DNA of 9,437 nucleotides from contig DAOVUZ010000017.1 of the NCBI GenBank assembly GCA_030632305.1, positions 1 through 9,437 of the forward strand, written 5' to 3'. This document shows positions 1 through 5,596 of this stretch, one piece after another (position 1 is the stretch's first letter; each line of letters opens with the position of its first letter). The stretch is from Dehalococcoidales bacterium (GTDB taxonomy: Bacteria; Chloroflexota; Dehalococcoidia; Dehalococcoidales; DAOVUZ01). The notes beneath the pieces are model-generated. The model was not told where the DNA came from. It was given only the letters and a program-made list of their open reading frames with translations, and searched no databases. The position numbers were made by a program, and so were the translations under genes.

Positions 1-471
1 GCCAGACCGGATAGCGATGAGTATTTTTTGAAGATAGCCTCGGTGGTGGCTGAACGCTCAACCTGCCGACGCCATCACGTAGGGGCAGTGGCGGTAAAGG
101 ATAAGCATATATTGGCTACGGGCTATAATGGTGCCCCTTCTGGCGCTAAGGACTGCCTTGATCTTGGCTGTCTCAGAGATGAGATGAACATACCGTCAGG
201 GACAAGGCAGGAAATATGCCGGGGCATTCACGCTGAGCAAAATGTAATCATACAGGCCGCCCTTCACGGCGTCAGCCTTGAGGGGAGCACTATTTATGCC
301 ACCCATACACCATGCGTGCTGTGCAGCAAAATGCTGGTGAATGCCAGGATAAAGCGATATGTTAGTTTCGGTAAGTATGACGATAATGCGTTTGTTGACC
401 TGTTCAAGGAAGCTGGCATAGAGATTGACCTAAAGCAAAGACCCTCATCCCGAATAAGCTATTTGGGTTAG
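1..471 (+). CDS. comEB: dCMP deaminase, 5'-truncated by the window edge
   Basis: Zinc-dependent cytidine/deoxycytidylate deaminase family protein; the expected reaction is dCMP to dUMP plus ammonia in the cytoplasm, feeding dTMP synthesis. The frame is already open at base 1 and encodes RPDSDEYFLKIASVVAERS, which matches the conserved N-terminus of this family, so the real start lies upstream; the TTG at 28 is an internal Leu codon. Counting from that TTG, the sequence shows TGYNGAPSG near 31-39, the zinc-ligand/catalytic HAE motif at 68-70, and the PCxxC zinc motif (PCVLC) at 95-99. The stop is TAG at 469-471. The length suits a family of roughly 150-160 residues, so only a few residues should be missing. 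The next gene on the same strand is a dUTPase, which also yields dUMP, so the two may share a function though 126 bp separate them. Family confidence is high. Confidence 0.93.
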   Translation, partial: ARPDSDEYFLKIASVVAERSTCRRHHVGAVAVKDKHILATGYNGAPSGAKDCLDLGCLRDEMNIPSGTRQEICRGIHAEQNVIIQAALHGVSLEGSTIYATHTPCVLCSKMLVNARIKRYVSFGKYDDNAFVDLFKEAGIEIDLKQRPSSRISYLG

Positions 472-486
472 AGCCTGTTTATCAGC

Positions 487-557
487 CTCACCCCCTTAAT
501 CCTCTCCTTTAATTAGTTCCTGGGTGAGCTTTCCGTCTTACCCCCTTCCAGGGTGAG
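487..557. repeat. Alternating complementary segments (CTCACCC / GGGTGAG) forming exclusive hairpins
   Basis: The gap between the dCMP deaminase gene and dut holds CTCACCC at 487-493, GGGTGAG at 522-528, CTTACCC at 537-543 and GGGTGAG at 551-557. The first segment is a perfect complement of either GGGTGAG copy, and CTTACCC pairs with both using one G-U pair. Two hairpins (487/522 and 537/551), or one with its stem at 522/537, are therefore mutually exclusive. It could be the terminator region of the upstream gene, a decayed MITE-like repeat, or an attenuator for dut. No long U tract follows, so a plain intrinsic terminator is not clear. Confidence 0.4.
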
Positions 558-560
558 AAG

Positions 561-579
561 TGATATACTGGCACAGTAT
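561..579 (+). promoter_or_regulatory. Extended -10 promoter for dut overlapped by a palindrome
   Basis: TG-A-TATACT at 561-569 fits an extended -10 element (TGn plus a five-of-six match to TATAAT). No good -35 box is visible, as is common for extended -10 promoters. A perfect inverted repeat, ATACTG-GCA-CAGTAT (565-579), overlaps the -10 and would cover the expected start point, so it is a candidate repressor operator or a short hairpin at the start of the transcript. The expected 5' UTR is about 20 nt. Confidence 0.45.
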
Positions 580-597
580 CCAGTAGGGGACTTATAA

Positions 598-1113
598 ATG
601 GCAGCTATTTTATCCAGGCAGGATATTCAAAGGTTAGTCCAGCAGCAGCCACCTCTGGTAGAAGACTGTATTAACCTTGAGGAGCAGGTGCAGCCTAATG
701 GCATTGACCTTACCCTGCGTGAGGTCGCCTTGCTCCAGTCATCGGGTAAGATAGCAATTAAAGACAACCAGAGACTGGTATCTGATTTAGCGCCGCTGGT
801 ATTTGATGGAATGGATTTTATTGACCTGGTGCCTGGTGTTTATGTTATTACCTACAATGAGGTTGTTCATTTACCCACGAATATTATGGCGTTAGCCACG
901 CCCAGGTCGAGCCTGCTTCGTTGTGGTGTCACTGTGAATACTGCGGTGTGGGATGCTGGCTACTCTGGTCGCTCCCAATCTCTCATGGTGGTCTATAATC
1001 CTCAGGGGTTCCGCTTGCAGAGGAATGCTAGAGTTGTGCAGCTTGTTTTTCTGAGGCTAACCGAGGAGACAGAAGGCTACCATGGAGCCTATCAAGAAGA
1101 AAATATAGATTAA
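598..1113 (+). CDS. dut: dUTP diphosphatase, archaeal type (DCD/DUT fold)
   Basis: 171-residue member of the dCTP deaminase/dUTPase superfamily, closest in motif pattern to archaeal-type dUTPases; the expected reaction is dUTP to dUMP plus PPi, keeping uracil out of DNA. Visible motifs are VQPNGIDLTLREV at 31-43, TPRSSLLRCG at 101-110 (nucleotide-binding PRSSL), VWDAGYSGR at 117-125 with the likely catalytic Asp119, and RVVQLVF at 145-151. The position where dCTP deaminases carry their catalytic Glu (TLEL context) aligns here with MVVYN and holds Val, which favours a pure dUTPase over a deaminase or bifunctional enzyme; this is my alignment by eye. The ATG at 598 follows AGGGGA at 585-590 with 7 nt spacing. 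It lies downstream of a dCMP deaminase gene, giving two routes to dUMP side by side. Its stop is 4 bp from the stop of the convergent lipid kinase gene. Confidence 0.88.
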   Translation: MAAILSRQDIQRLVQQQPPLVEDCINLEEQVQPNGIDLTLREVALLQSSGKIAIKDNQRLVSDLAPLVFDGMDFIDLVPGVYVITYNEVVHLPTNIMALATPRSSLLRCGVTVNTAVWDAGYSGRSQSLMVVYNPQGFRLQRNARVVQLVFLRLTEETEGYHGAYQEENID

Positions 1114-1117
1114 TTAT

Positions 1118-2035
1118 CTAGCCGACTACGATGTTCAATGCCGCTGGCATTATCCAGAAGGATGCCGGACCTTCCCCCAGGAGCTCACCATCAGCATGCA
1201 CCAGGATTTGCTCTGAGGATTCAATGGCAATGCGGGTTACCCTTTCCACCCTGACTTTGGGGTGCGTAATGTGAGTCCCCTTATATACCATTGGCAATGC
1301 CTTCAGCAGCTCAAATTTACCTACATCACCAATAATTACCACATCCAGTAAATTATCATCAAGTTCAGCCTGTGGTGCTATATGCATCCCTCCCCCATAG
1401 TAGCCCCCGTTAGCTACCGCTACGCTGCAGATACGGGTGGTCTCGACATTACTCCCCATACTCAGGACAACAGGCTTATTTCGGTAGCTAAGCAGAGACC
1501 CGAGCAATCCGGTCAGATAGGGGATAGTGCCGCCAAAGTACTTGGGTATGCGCTCTGTAGCTGCTACTATAGCAGCATCAAAGCCTGCGCCAGCCGCATT
1601 TACAAAAAAGCGCTGTAAAGATTGTCCCTTATTCTTATACTCAACAACGCCAACATCAATCAATAGCCTTCTTGTGCCGGTCAGAACAGAACAGGCGCTG
1701 GTGTAATCGCGGGGAATGCCTGCCGAACGCATGAAGTCGCTCCCGGTTCCAGTGCTTATTATGCCAAGAATTGTGTTATCTGAATCCGATGAATAAAGTA
1801 TGCCGTTAGCTATCTCGTTCACTGTTCCGTCACCACCTACAGCCACAAGATATCGGTAGCCATCGGTGGCGGCTGCCCGAGCCAGCTCTATGGCATGCCC
1901 TATACCCTCAGTATATTGATAGTCAAAAGATAAGCCGATATGCCTTAGCAGTCGGCTAATGCCAGGCCACTTCTGTCGTGTTGAGTTGGCTCCTGCCACC
2001 GGATTAACTATTACCTTAGCGTAAGGTATTGACAT
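1118..2035 (-). CDS. Diacylglycerol kinase family lipid kinase (YegS/BmrU-like)
   Basis: 305-residue soluble lipid kinase of the DAGK catalytic-domain family, which phosphorylates diacylglycerol or a related membrane lipid using ATP at the inner membrane face. The sequence shows VIVNPVAG at 8-15, the nucleotide-binding GGDGTVNE at 67-74, GTGSDFMRS at 96-104 (the family usually has GTGNDFAR, so Asn is replaced by Ser), the ANGGYYGGGMHIAP segment at 208-221, and a C-terminal HADGE at 280-284. Length is normal and no membrane segment is seen. The ATG start at 2035 has only a weak purine-rich signal (CAGAGAT) upstream. The gene runs head-to-head with the degV-family gene and tail-to-tail with dut. 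Its exact lipid substrate cannot be read from the sequence; a fatty-acid-binding neighbour hints at phospholipid metabolism, but this is inference. Confidence 0.9.
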   Translation of the reverse strand: MSIPYAKVIVNPVAGANSTRQKWPGISRLLRHIGLSFDYQYTEGIGHAIELARAAATDGYRYLVAVGGDGTVNEIANGILYSSDSDNTILGIISTGTGSDFMRSAGIPRDYTSACSVLTGTRRLLIDVGVVEYKNKGQSLQRFFVNAAGAGFDAAIVAATERIPKYFGGTIPYLTGLLGSLLSYRNKPVVLSMGSNVETTRICSVAVANGGYYGGGMHIAPQAELDDNLLDVVIIGDVGKFELLKALPMVYKGTHITHPKVRVERVTRIAIESSEQILVHADGELLGEGPASFWIMPAALNIVVG

Positions 2036-2115
2036 TATATATCTCTGATAAGTTAACTCCCCGATTTTAACATCTATGTCAAGGAATAATCTAGAGGTTG
2101 GTTATCAAGCGAAGA

Positions 2116-2143
2116 TTGACAAAATATATAAAGCCTCTATAAT
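2116..2143 (+). promoter_or_regulatory. Consensus sigma70-type promoter for the degV-family gene
   Basis: TTGACA at 2116-2121 and TATAAT at 2138-2143 both match the housekeeping consensus perfectly, with a 16-bp A/T-rich spacer. The start point would fall near 2150, giving a 5' UTR of about 50 nt that ends in the G tract before the start codon. Confidence 0.8.
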
Positions 2144-2190
2144 TTAACGAAGTTCAGGTGAGGAAAGAAATCTTCAGTTACTAAATATAA

Positions 2191-2198
2191 GGGGGGGG
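2191..2198 (+). promoter_or_regulatory. G8 homopolymer directly against the degV start codon
   Basis: Eight consecutive G's abut the ATGATG start (2199-2204). Any Shine-Dalgarno pairing here would be closer to the first ATG than normal (0 nt), so the second ATG at 2202 may be preferred (3 nt). A better purine-rich sequence, AGGTGAGGA at 2156-2164, is too far upstream to serve these starts. Changes in tract length would alter the spacing rather than the reading frame. Confidence 0.5.
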
Positions 2199-3047
2199 AT
2201 GATGACAGTAAAAATAGTCACCGATAGCAGTGCTGACCTGCCTGCCCAATTAGTTCAAGAACTGGGGATTACAATAGTCCCCTTGTATGTGCGTTTTGGG
2301 GAAAAGGTCTATCGTGACCGGGTCGATATCAGCGAAGATGAGTTTTACCAGAGGTTATTACATGACCCTGTCCACCCTAGCACCATTCAGCCGACACCAC
2401 AGGATTTCGCCAATGTCTACCAGAAACTATCATCGGAGGCTGATGGGATTGTTTCCATCCACCTCCCGGCTAAATTAAGTGGTACCTGTAACGCGGCGCT
2501 ACAGGGTAAGGAGATGATAGAAAAGGGGTGCCCCATTGAGGTGGTTGACTCACAGGAAACATCAATGGGTCTGGGATTGATAGATATAGCGGCTGCCACC
2601 GTGGCTAAGGCTGGAGGAGATTTGCCGGCGGTAATGGAAGAGGTAAAACAGGCTATTCCCAATACACATTTACTCTTTCTCCTCGATACCCTGGAATACC
2701 TGCTCCGGGGTGGGCGCATTGGTAAAGCAAAGGCGCTACTGGGCCAGATATTAAATGTAAAGCCGGTGCTTACATTGAAAGAAGGGGAGGTAGTGCCGGC
2801 TGGTCAGGTCCGCAGTCGGACTAAGGGTATAGACCGGTTATTTGATTTTGCCAAAAGTGCGTCAAATATTCAGGATTTAGCCGTTGTGTATAACACTACA
2901 CCTGATGAAGCCCAGGCTCTGAGGGAGCGTATGGGTACCATATTTGCCAGGGAGCAGATTAAATTATCCAGGGTAGGGCCTATGCTCGGGGTACATACTG
3001 GTCCGGGGGCTCTGGCGGTAGCTTTTAGAGAAAAGGGAGCAGTATAA
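2199..3047 (+). CDS. DegV/FakB family fatty-acid-binding protein
   Basis: 282-residue DegV-fold protein, full length for the family. Characterised members (FakB) hold a fatty acid in the cytoplasm and present it to the kinase FakA for acyl-phosphate formation and use in phospholipid synthesis. Seen here: VKIVTDSSADLP at 4-15, STIQPTPQDF at 61-70 (the conserved Thr-x-Gln-Pro segment), LSGTCNAAL at 93-101 that contacts the carboxylate in known structures, DTLEYLLRGGRIG at 163-175, and HTGPGALAVAF at 266-276. The start is one of two adjacent ATGs preceded by eight G's. It has its own consensus promoter and is divergent from a lipid kinase gene, and no fakA is present in this window. A tRNA gene lies downstream on the other strand. 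Family assignment is very secure; the bound lipid is not known. Confidence 0.93.
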   Translation: MMTVKIVTDSSADLPAQLVQELGITIVPLYVRFGEKVYRDRVDISEDEFYQRLLHDPVHPSTIQPTPQDFANVYQKLSSEADGIVSIHLPAKLSGTCNAALQGKEMIEKGCPIEVVDSQETSMGLGLIDIAAATVAKAGGDLPAVMEEVKQAIPNTHLLFLLDTLEYLLRGGRIGKAKALLGQILNVKPVLTLKEGEVVPAGQVRSRTKGIDRLFDFAKSASNIQDLAVVYNTTPDEAQALRERMGTIFAREQIKLSRVGPMLGVHTGPGALAVAFREKGAV

Positions 3048-3092
3048 GGCAGGGTAATAAACAGGACAGTCAGCTGAAGCATAATGAAAAAG

Positions 3093-3164
3093 TGGCAGCG
3101 GAGGGAATCGAACCCACGACCAAAAGCTTATGAGTCTTCTGCTCTACCCCTGAGCTACGCTGCC
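3093..3164 (-). tRNA. tRNA-Met (anticodon CAT), elongator type
   Basis: The minus strand folds into a 72-nt cloverleaf. The acceptor stem GGCAGCG/CGCTGCC is perfect, followed by TA, a D arm GCTC-AGGGGTA-GAGC, and an anticodon arm GAAGA-CTCATAA-GCTTT with anticodon CAT at 3130-3132. The variable loop is TGGTC, the T arm is GTGGG-TTCGATT-CCCTC, and the discriminator is A. CCA is not encoded; CTTTTT follows directly and may stop transcription. Two stem defects are visible: A31xG39 closing the anticodon loop and a U-U mismatch in the T stem. There is no run of three G-C pairs in the anticodon stem, so this is not the initiator. A tRNA-Ile with a lysidine-modified CAU anticodon is the alternative. 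Confidence 0.93.
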
Positions 3165-3174
3165 ATTCACGTTC

Positions 3175-3204
3175 ATTATACGATAAAATAGTACTTTCAA
3201 TCAA
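3175..3204 (-). promoter_or_regulatory. Promoter of the tRNA gene
   Basis: On the minus strand TTGATT (3199-3204) and a perfect TATAAT (3175-3180) are separated by 18 bp. The -10 ends 10 nt before the first tRNA base, so transcription would start only a few nucleotides upstream of the mature tRNA. The promoter lies inside the 3' part of the decayed XRE frame. Confidence 0.7.
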
Positions 3205-3337
3205 ACCTCTGGTAAGCAAAGTGGGAAGCACCTTTTCACTGGCTGGATGCTTACCATTGATAATCTGGCTCAAGTAACCGTGTGATACTCCAGGCTCTTT
3301 TGCTGGTGCTCTTAGTGATTTGCCTTTCAAAGCTCAT
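3192..3337 (-). pseudogene. Remnant of an XRE-type helix-turn-helix regulator
   Basis: The frame read from 3330 encodes KGKSLRAPAKEPGVSH followed by GYLSQIINGKHPASEKVL. This is the helix-turn-helix core of XRE/Cro-like DNA-binding domains; intact relatives usually read LRELAKELGVSHGYLSQI. The only ATG start nearby (3335-3337) is one base out of frame; removing one T of the CTTTG at 3326-3330 would give a start reading MSLKGKSLR. No complete domain follows: the frame runs on into the tRNA promoter and the tRNA itself. I read it as a frameshifted, truncated gene, probably once paired with the orphan gene just upstream. It could still be a very short functional peptide, but no Shine-Dalgarno is visible. 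Confidence 0.5.
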
Positions 3338-3370
3338 TTTTGTGATGCCGAATTCACTCTCAATGGTTTT

Positions 3371-3718
3371 CTAGTCTGGCTTTGCTGTAAAGGCTTCTGG
3401 TGGTTCTGAACTTCCCTTTATTTCAGTTTCAAATCCTGATTTTTCCCAGGTCTGTATAATAGAATTTATAATTTTCGCTTGCTTTTGCAAATTTCGTTTA
3501 TAGGAGTCTTGGCGTTCTTCTTCGTATGAACCCTTGATTTTATAGGGAGTTGCTAATTTCTGATATTCATCTGACTCTCTTCCGAATACCTGCATGACAA
3601 CAACCTTGATTGTGTTTATCCAGACAGAGTATTTAGCATTGTTGTATCTTAACCTTGCTAGAACAGGGATTTCTGCTAGTTTTTCTTCTAAATACTCAAT
3701 AGCTTCTCTTTTATCCAT
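3371..3718 (-). CDS. Hypothetical protein resembling the N-terminal helical domain of TIR-like effector proteins
   Basis: 115-residue, charged, predicted mostly helical protein with no signal peptide or membrane segment. I do not recognise a named family with certainty. Residues 12-60 (EKLAEIPVLARLRYNN to about YQKLATPY) follow the pattern leucine-rich start, aromatic-x-x-Trp (YSVW, 30-33), hydrophobic helix, then FGRES at 45-49. I associate this pattern with a small domain placed ahead of TIR-like or other nucleotide-binding effector domains in bacterial defence proteins. Here no effector follows: the protein ends with a Pro/Ser/Glu-rich tail after about residue 100. The ATG at 3718 is preceded by AAAGGAGGTGA (3728-3738), a near-perfect anti-16S match, and by a strong promoter, so it is probably expressed. 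The gene is clearly richer in A/T than its neighbours and sits beside a tRNA, suggesting transfer. It may be a stand-alone domain or a truncated gene. Confidence 0.65.
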   Translation of the reverse strand: MDKREAIEYLEEKLAEIPVLARLRYNNAKYSVWINTIKVVVMQVFGRESDEYQKLATPYKIKGSYEEERQDSYKRNLQKQAKIINSIIQTWEKSGFETEIKGSSEPPEAFTAKPD

Positions 3719-3750
3719 TTCTCTACCTCACCTCCTTTGCCCCTTCTAAT

Positions 3751-3770
3751 TACTGTGAATTATACTGTGA
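3751..3770. promoter_or_regulatory. Operator-like direct repeat TACTGTGA x2
   Basis: Two identical 8-mers TACTGTGA occupy 3751-3758 and 3763-3770, a 12-bp period, and extend as TACTGTGAAT and TACTGTGATT. The second copy touches the -10 element of the orphan gene's promoter and the first lies at the expected transcript start, a placement expected for a repressor site. Confidence 0.4.
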
Positions 3771-3798
3771 TTCTATCCCCCCGCAGTATGGGTGTCAA
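3770..3798 (-). promoter_or_regulatory. Strong promoter of the orphan A/T-rich gene
   Basis: Minus-strand TTGACA (3793-3798), a 17-bp spacer and TAGAAT (3770-3775) give a perfect -35, optimal spacing and a five-of-six -10. A perfect TATAAT (3759-3764) lies further downstream but lacks a -35 at a suitable distance. The expected 5' UTR is about 45 nt and ends in a strong Shine-Dalgarno. Confidence 0.65.
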
Positions 3799-3808
3799 TG
3801 ATGGTAGT

Positions 3809-3840
3809 AAGAAGGGCTAGTGATGAGCTAGTCCCTTCTT
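3809..3840 (-). terminator. Terminator-like hairpin at the end of the tup operon
   Basis: AAGAAGGGCTAG at 3809-3820 and CTAG-T-CCCTTCTT at 3828-3840 pair as a 12-bp stem with one bulged base and a 7-nt loop. The hairpin includes the tupC stop codon (3828-3830). The run after the stem is only moderately T-rich on either strand, so termination efficiency is uncertain; protection of the mRNA 3' end is an alternative role. Confidence 0.55.
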
Positions 3841-4907
3841 ATTGTATGGACCCCGGTAGCTTTGAAGGTGGCATAAACCCTCTTCGTGATTTCAAAATTT
3901 AACTCCTCGGCTGACCTTTTCGTTACCAGGGCAATTAGTGGAAAACCACAGTCTATCTTAATGTGGGTAAGTGCACCGACCGATACTACTCCGGTTATTT
4001 CCCCGGTGAACGAGTTTCTGGCGCTGGTCGGGGCTGGTGATAAGGCTAGGGTAATATCCTCCGGTCTAACGCAAGCACACACCTCTTCGCCAACCGGGTA
4101 ATCGGAAACCGCTTCTATAACCTTACCGCCAATATCTACGGCAACTACCCCTTCCTTACTGGCTGCTATTACCCCGTTGATAATATTCTCAATACCTACG
4201 AACTCAGCCACCTCCCTGTTTCTGGGTGAAGTGAATACCTCTGTCGAACCTCCGGTTTGATGGATTTCACCGTCTATGAGCACACCTATTCTATCAGCCA
4301 GGCGCTGACCCTGGGTCATATCATGTGTCGCCATTATTATGGTGGTATTATACCGATTAACGATATCTGTTATTAACTCCTCGATTCTTGATGTTGAAAT
4401 CGGGTCAAGGTTTGCCGTAGGTTCATCCAGTAGTAATATCTCTGGTTCAATGGCTATTGCTCTGGCTATTGCCACCCTTTGTGCTTCTCCACCGGATAAT
4501 GTTCTGGCATTTCTATCCTTATAGACTGAGAGATTAACCATCTCCAGAACACTGTTGACCTTTTGGTGAATGCTGTTTTTCCCTGCCCCCCTCCATTTCA
4601 AGCCATAGGCAATATTACCGTAGACACTGGTATTAAATACTACTGGTTTCTGGAGTACGAACGCCATCCTTCTCCGTGCCTCCAGTCTAACCCTCCCTGG
4701 CTCGGTGACATCCGTGCCGTCAAAATATATTTTCCCTGATGTGGGTAAATCAAGCAGGTCAATCAGGCGTAGCAGGGTCGTTTTGCCGGCACCGGTGGGT
4801 CCAATCAGGGCCAAGGTCTCACCCTTATCAACCCTTATGTTGATGTTTTTCAGGGTATTCTGCTCACCATGTTTCTGGTGTAAATCTATTACCTCTATTA
4901 ACGACAT
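3828..4907 (-). CDS. tupC: Tungstate ABC transporter ATP-binding protein
   Basis: 359-residue ABC ATPase that would drive oxyanion import by the TupAB complex at the cytoplasmic membrane. The nucleotide-binding domain shows Walker A GPTGAGKTT at 36-44, Q-loop Gln86, signature LSGGEAQRVAIARA at 137-150, Walker B ILLLDEP at 157-163, a D-loop NLD at 166-168 and switch His195 (ATHD). A C-terminal extension of about 120 residues carries a TOBE/Mop-like oxyanion-binding region (about 298-355), as in molybdate and tungstate transporter ATPases. This may allow the oxyanion to inhibit transport; that is known for some relatives and is inferred here. The ATG at 4907 follows GAGG with 6 nt spacing and lies 2 bp after the tupB stop, so translation is probably coupled. 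A hairpin at its stop likely ends the operon. Confidence 0.92.
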   Translation of the reverse strand: MSLIEVIDLHQKHGEQNTLKNINIRVDKGETLALIGPTGAGKTTLLRLIDLLDLPTSGKIYFDGTDVTEPGRVRLEARRRMAFVLQKPVVFNTSVYGNIAYGLKWRGAGKNSIHQKVNSVLEMVNLSVYKDRNARTLSGGEAQRVAIARAIAIEPEILLLDEPTANLDPISTSRIEELITDIVNRYNTTIIMATHDMTQGQRLADRIGVLIDGEIHQTGGSTEVFTSPRNREVAEFVGIENIINGVIAASKEGVVAVDIGGKVIEAVSDYPVGEEVCACVRPEDITLALSPAPTSARNSFTGEITGVVSVGALTHIKIDCGFPLIALVTKRSAEELNFEITKRVYATFKATGVHTIRRD

Positions 4908-4909
4908 TA

Positions 4910-5596
4910 TTACCTCTGCTGTATTCTGTTTAGGGCGAAGTTGACCATAAGTGCTATTAGTATAAGAATTGTACCCAGTGCTATTGATAGCTCTAAATCG
5001 CCCTTGGATGTCTCTAGTGATATTGCTGTAGTGATGACTCTGGTAAACCCTCTGATATTGCCGCCAACCATAAGGGCTATTCCCACCTCGGAGATGGCTC
5101 GACCAAACCCCATTATAATCGCTGCCATAACTGCGAATCTTGCTTCCCTCAGGACAACAACAGCCGTCTGGAAACCACTTGCACCGAGCGAGCGAGCCGT
5201 ATCTACTATTGTCTTATCCACCCCACTGAGAGCGGAGATAGTCAGGCCGAGCAGTATGGGTGTGATTAGTATCATTTGTCCGAGCACCATAACTGTTGGG
5301 GTGAACATTAGGTTAAGTCCACCCAGCGGCCCAGCTCGTGAAAAAAGCACAAAAACAAATAGACCGATGGCGACAGTGGGTATACTGAAGAATGTCTGAA
5401 TTAGGTTTATTAAAATCCGCTTACCAGGGAAATAGTGAAAGTGTATCACGCTGGCAAGTGGTATGCAGATTAGAGAGGCAAGCAGGGCTGAGGTTACTGA
5501 AATGATTAGCGACCTCCCCGCTATCTCCATAACCTCCGGGTCAAGCGAGACTATAAGCTCAATAGCTTTGATAAACCCCTGCCATATTTCAGTCAA
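4910..5596 (-). CDS. tupB: Tungstate ABC transporter permease
   Basis: 228-residue inner-membrane permease, the usual length for TupB. Hydrophobic segments lie at about 29-53, 61-85, 96-123, 153-180 and 203-225. The conserved EAA-type cytoplasmic loop that docks on the ATPase is visible as VDTARSLGASGFQTAVVVLREAR at about 131-153. The start is TTG at 5594-5596, overlapping the tupA stop in the 4-base TTGA arrangement. There is no in-frame ATG nearby, and GGAG lies about 10 nt upstream, so the TTG is the best start and implies translational coupling to tupA. It forms the membrane channel with the TupC ATPase and receives substrate from the lipoprotein TupA. Confidence 0.91.
   Translation of the reverse strand: MTEIWQGFIKAIELIVSLDPEVMEIAGRSLIISVTSALLASLICIPLASVIHFHYFPGKRILINLIQTFFSIPTVAIGLFVFVLFSRAGPLGGLNLMFTPTVMVLGQMILITPILLGLTISALSGVDKTIVDTARSLGASGFQTAVVVLREARFAVMAAIIMGFGRAISEVGIALMVGGNIRGFTRVITTAISLETSKGDLELSIALGTILILIALMVNFALNRIQQR

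Noticed and set aside
28..30. TTG as the start of the dCMP deaminase gene
   Set aside because: The frame is open to base 1 and the upstream residues match the conserved family N-terminus, so the gene begins outside the window.
3093..3164. tRNA as a phage/ICE attachment site
   Set aside because: Accessory genes lie on the 5' side of the tRNA, no duplicated 3' tRNA end is found in the window, and there is no integrase.
3070..3330. 86-codon frame covering the XRE remnant and the tRNA as one gene
   Set aside because: It starts at a TTG right after a stop and its last third is the tRNA sequence; only the HTH core has protein-like conservation, so it is listed as a remnant.
4941..5399. Plus-strand 152-codon frame opposite tupB
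   Set aside because: Low-complexity Ser/Ile/Thr-rich antisense shadow of a membrane protein gene, with no ribosome site.
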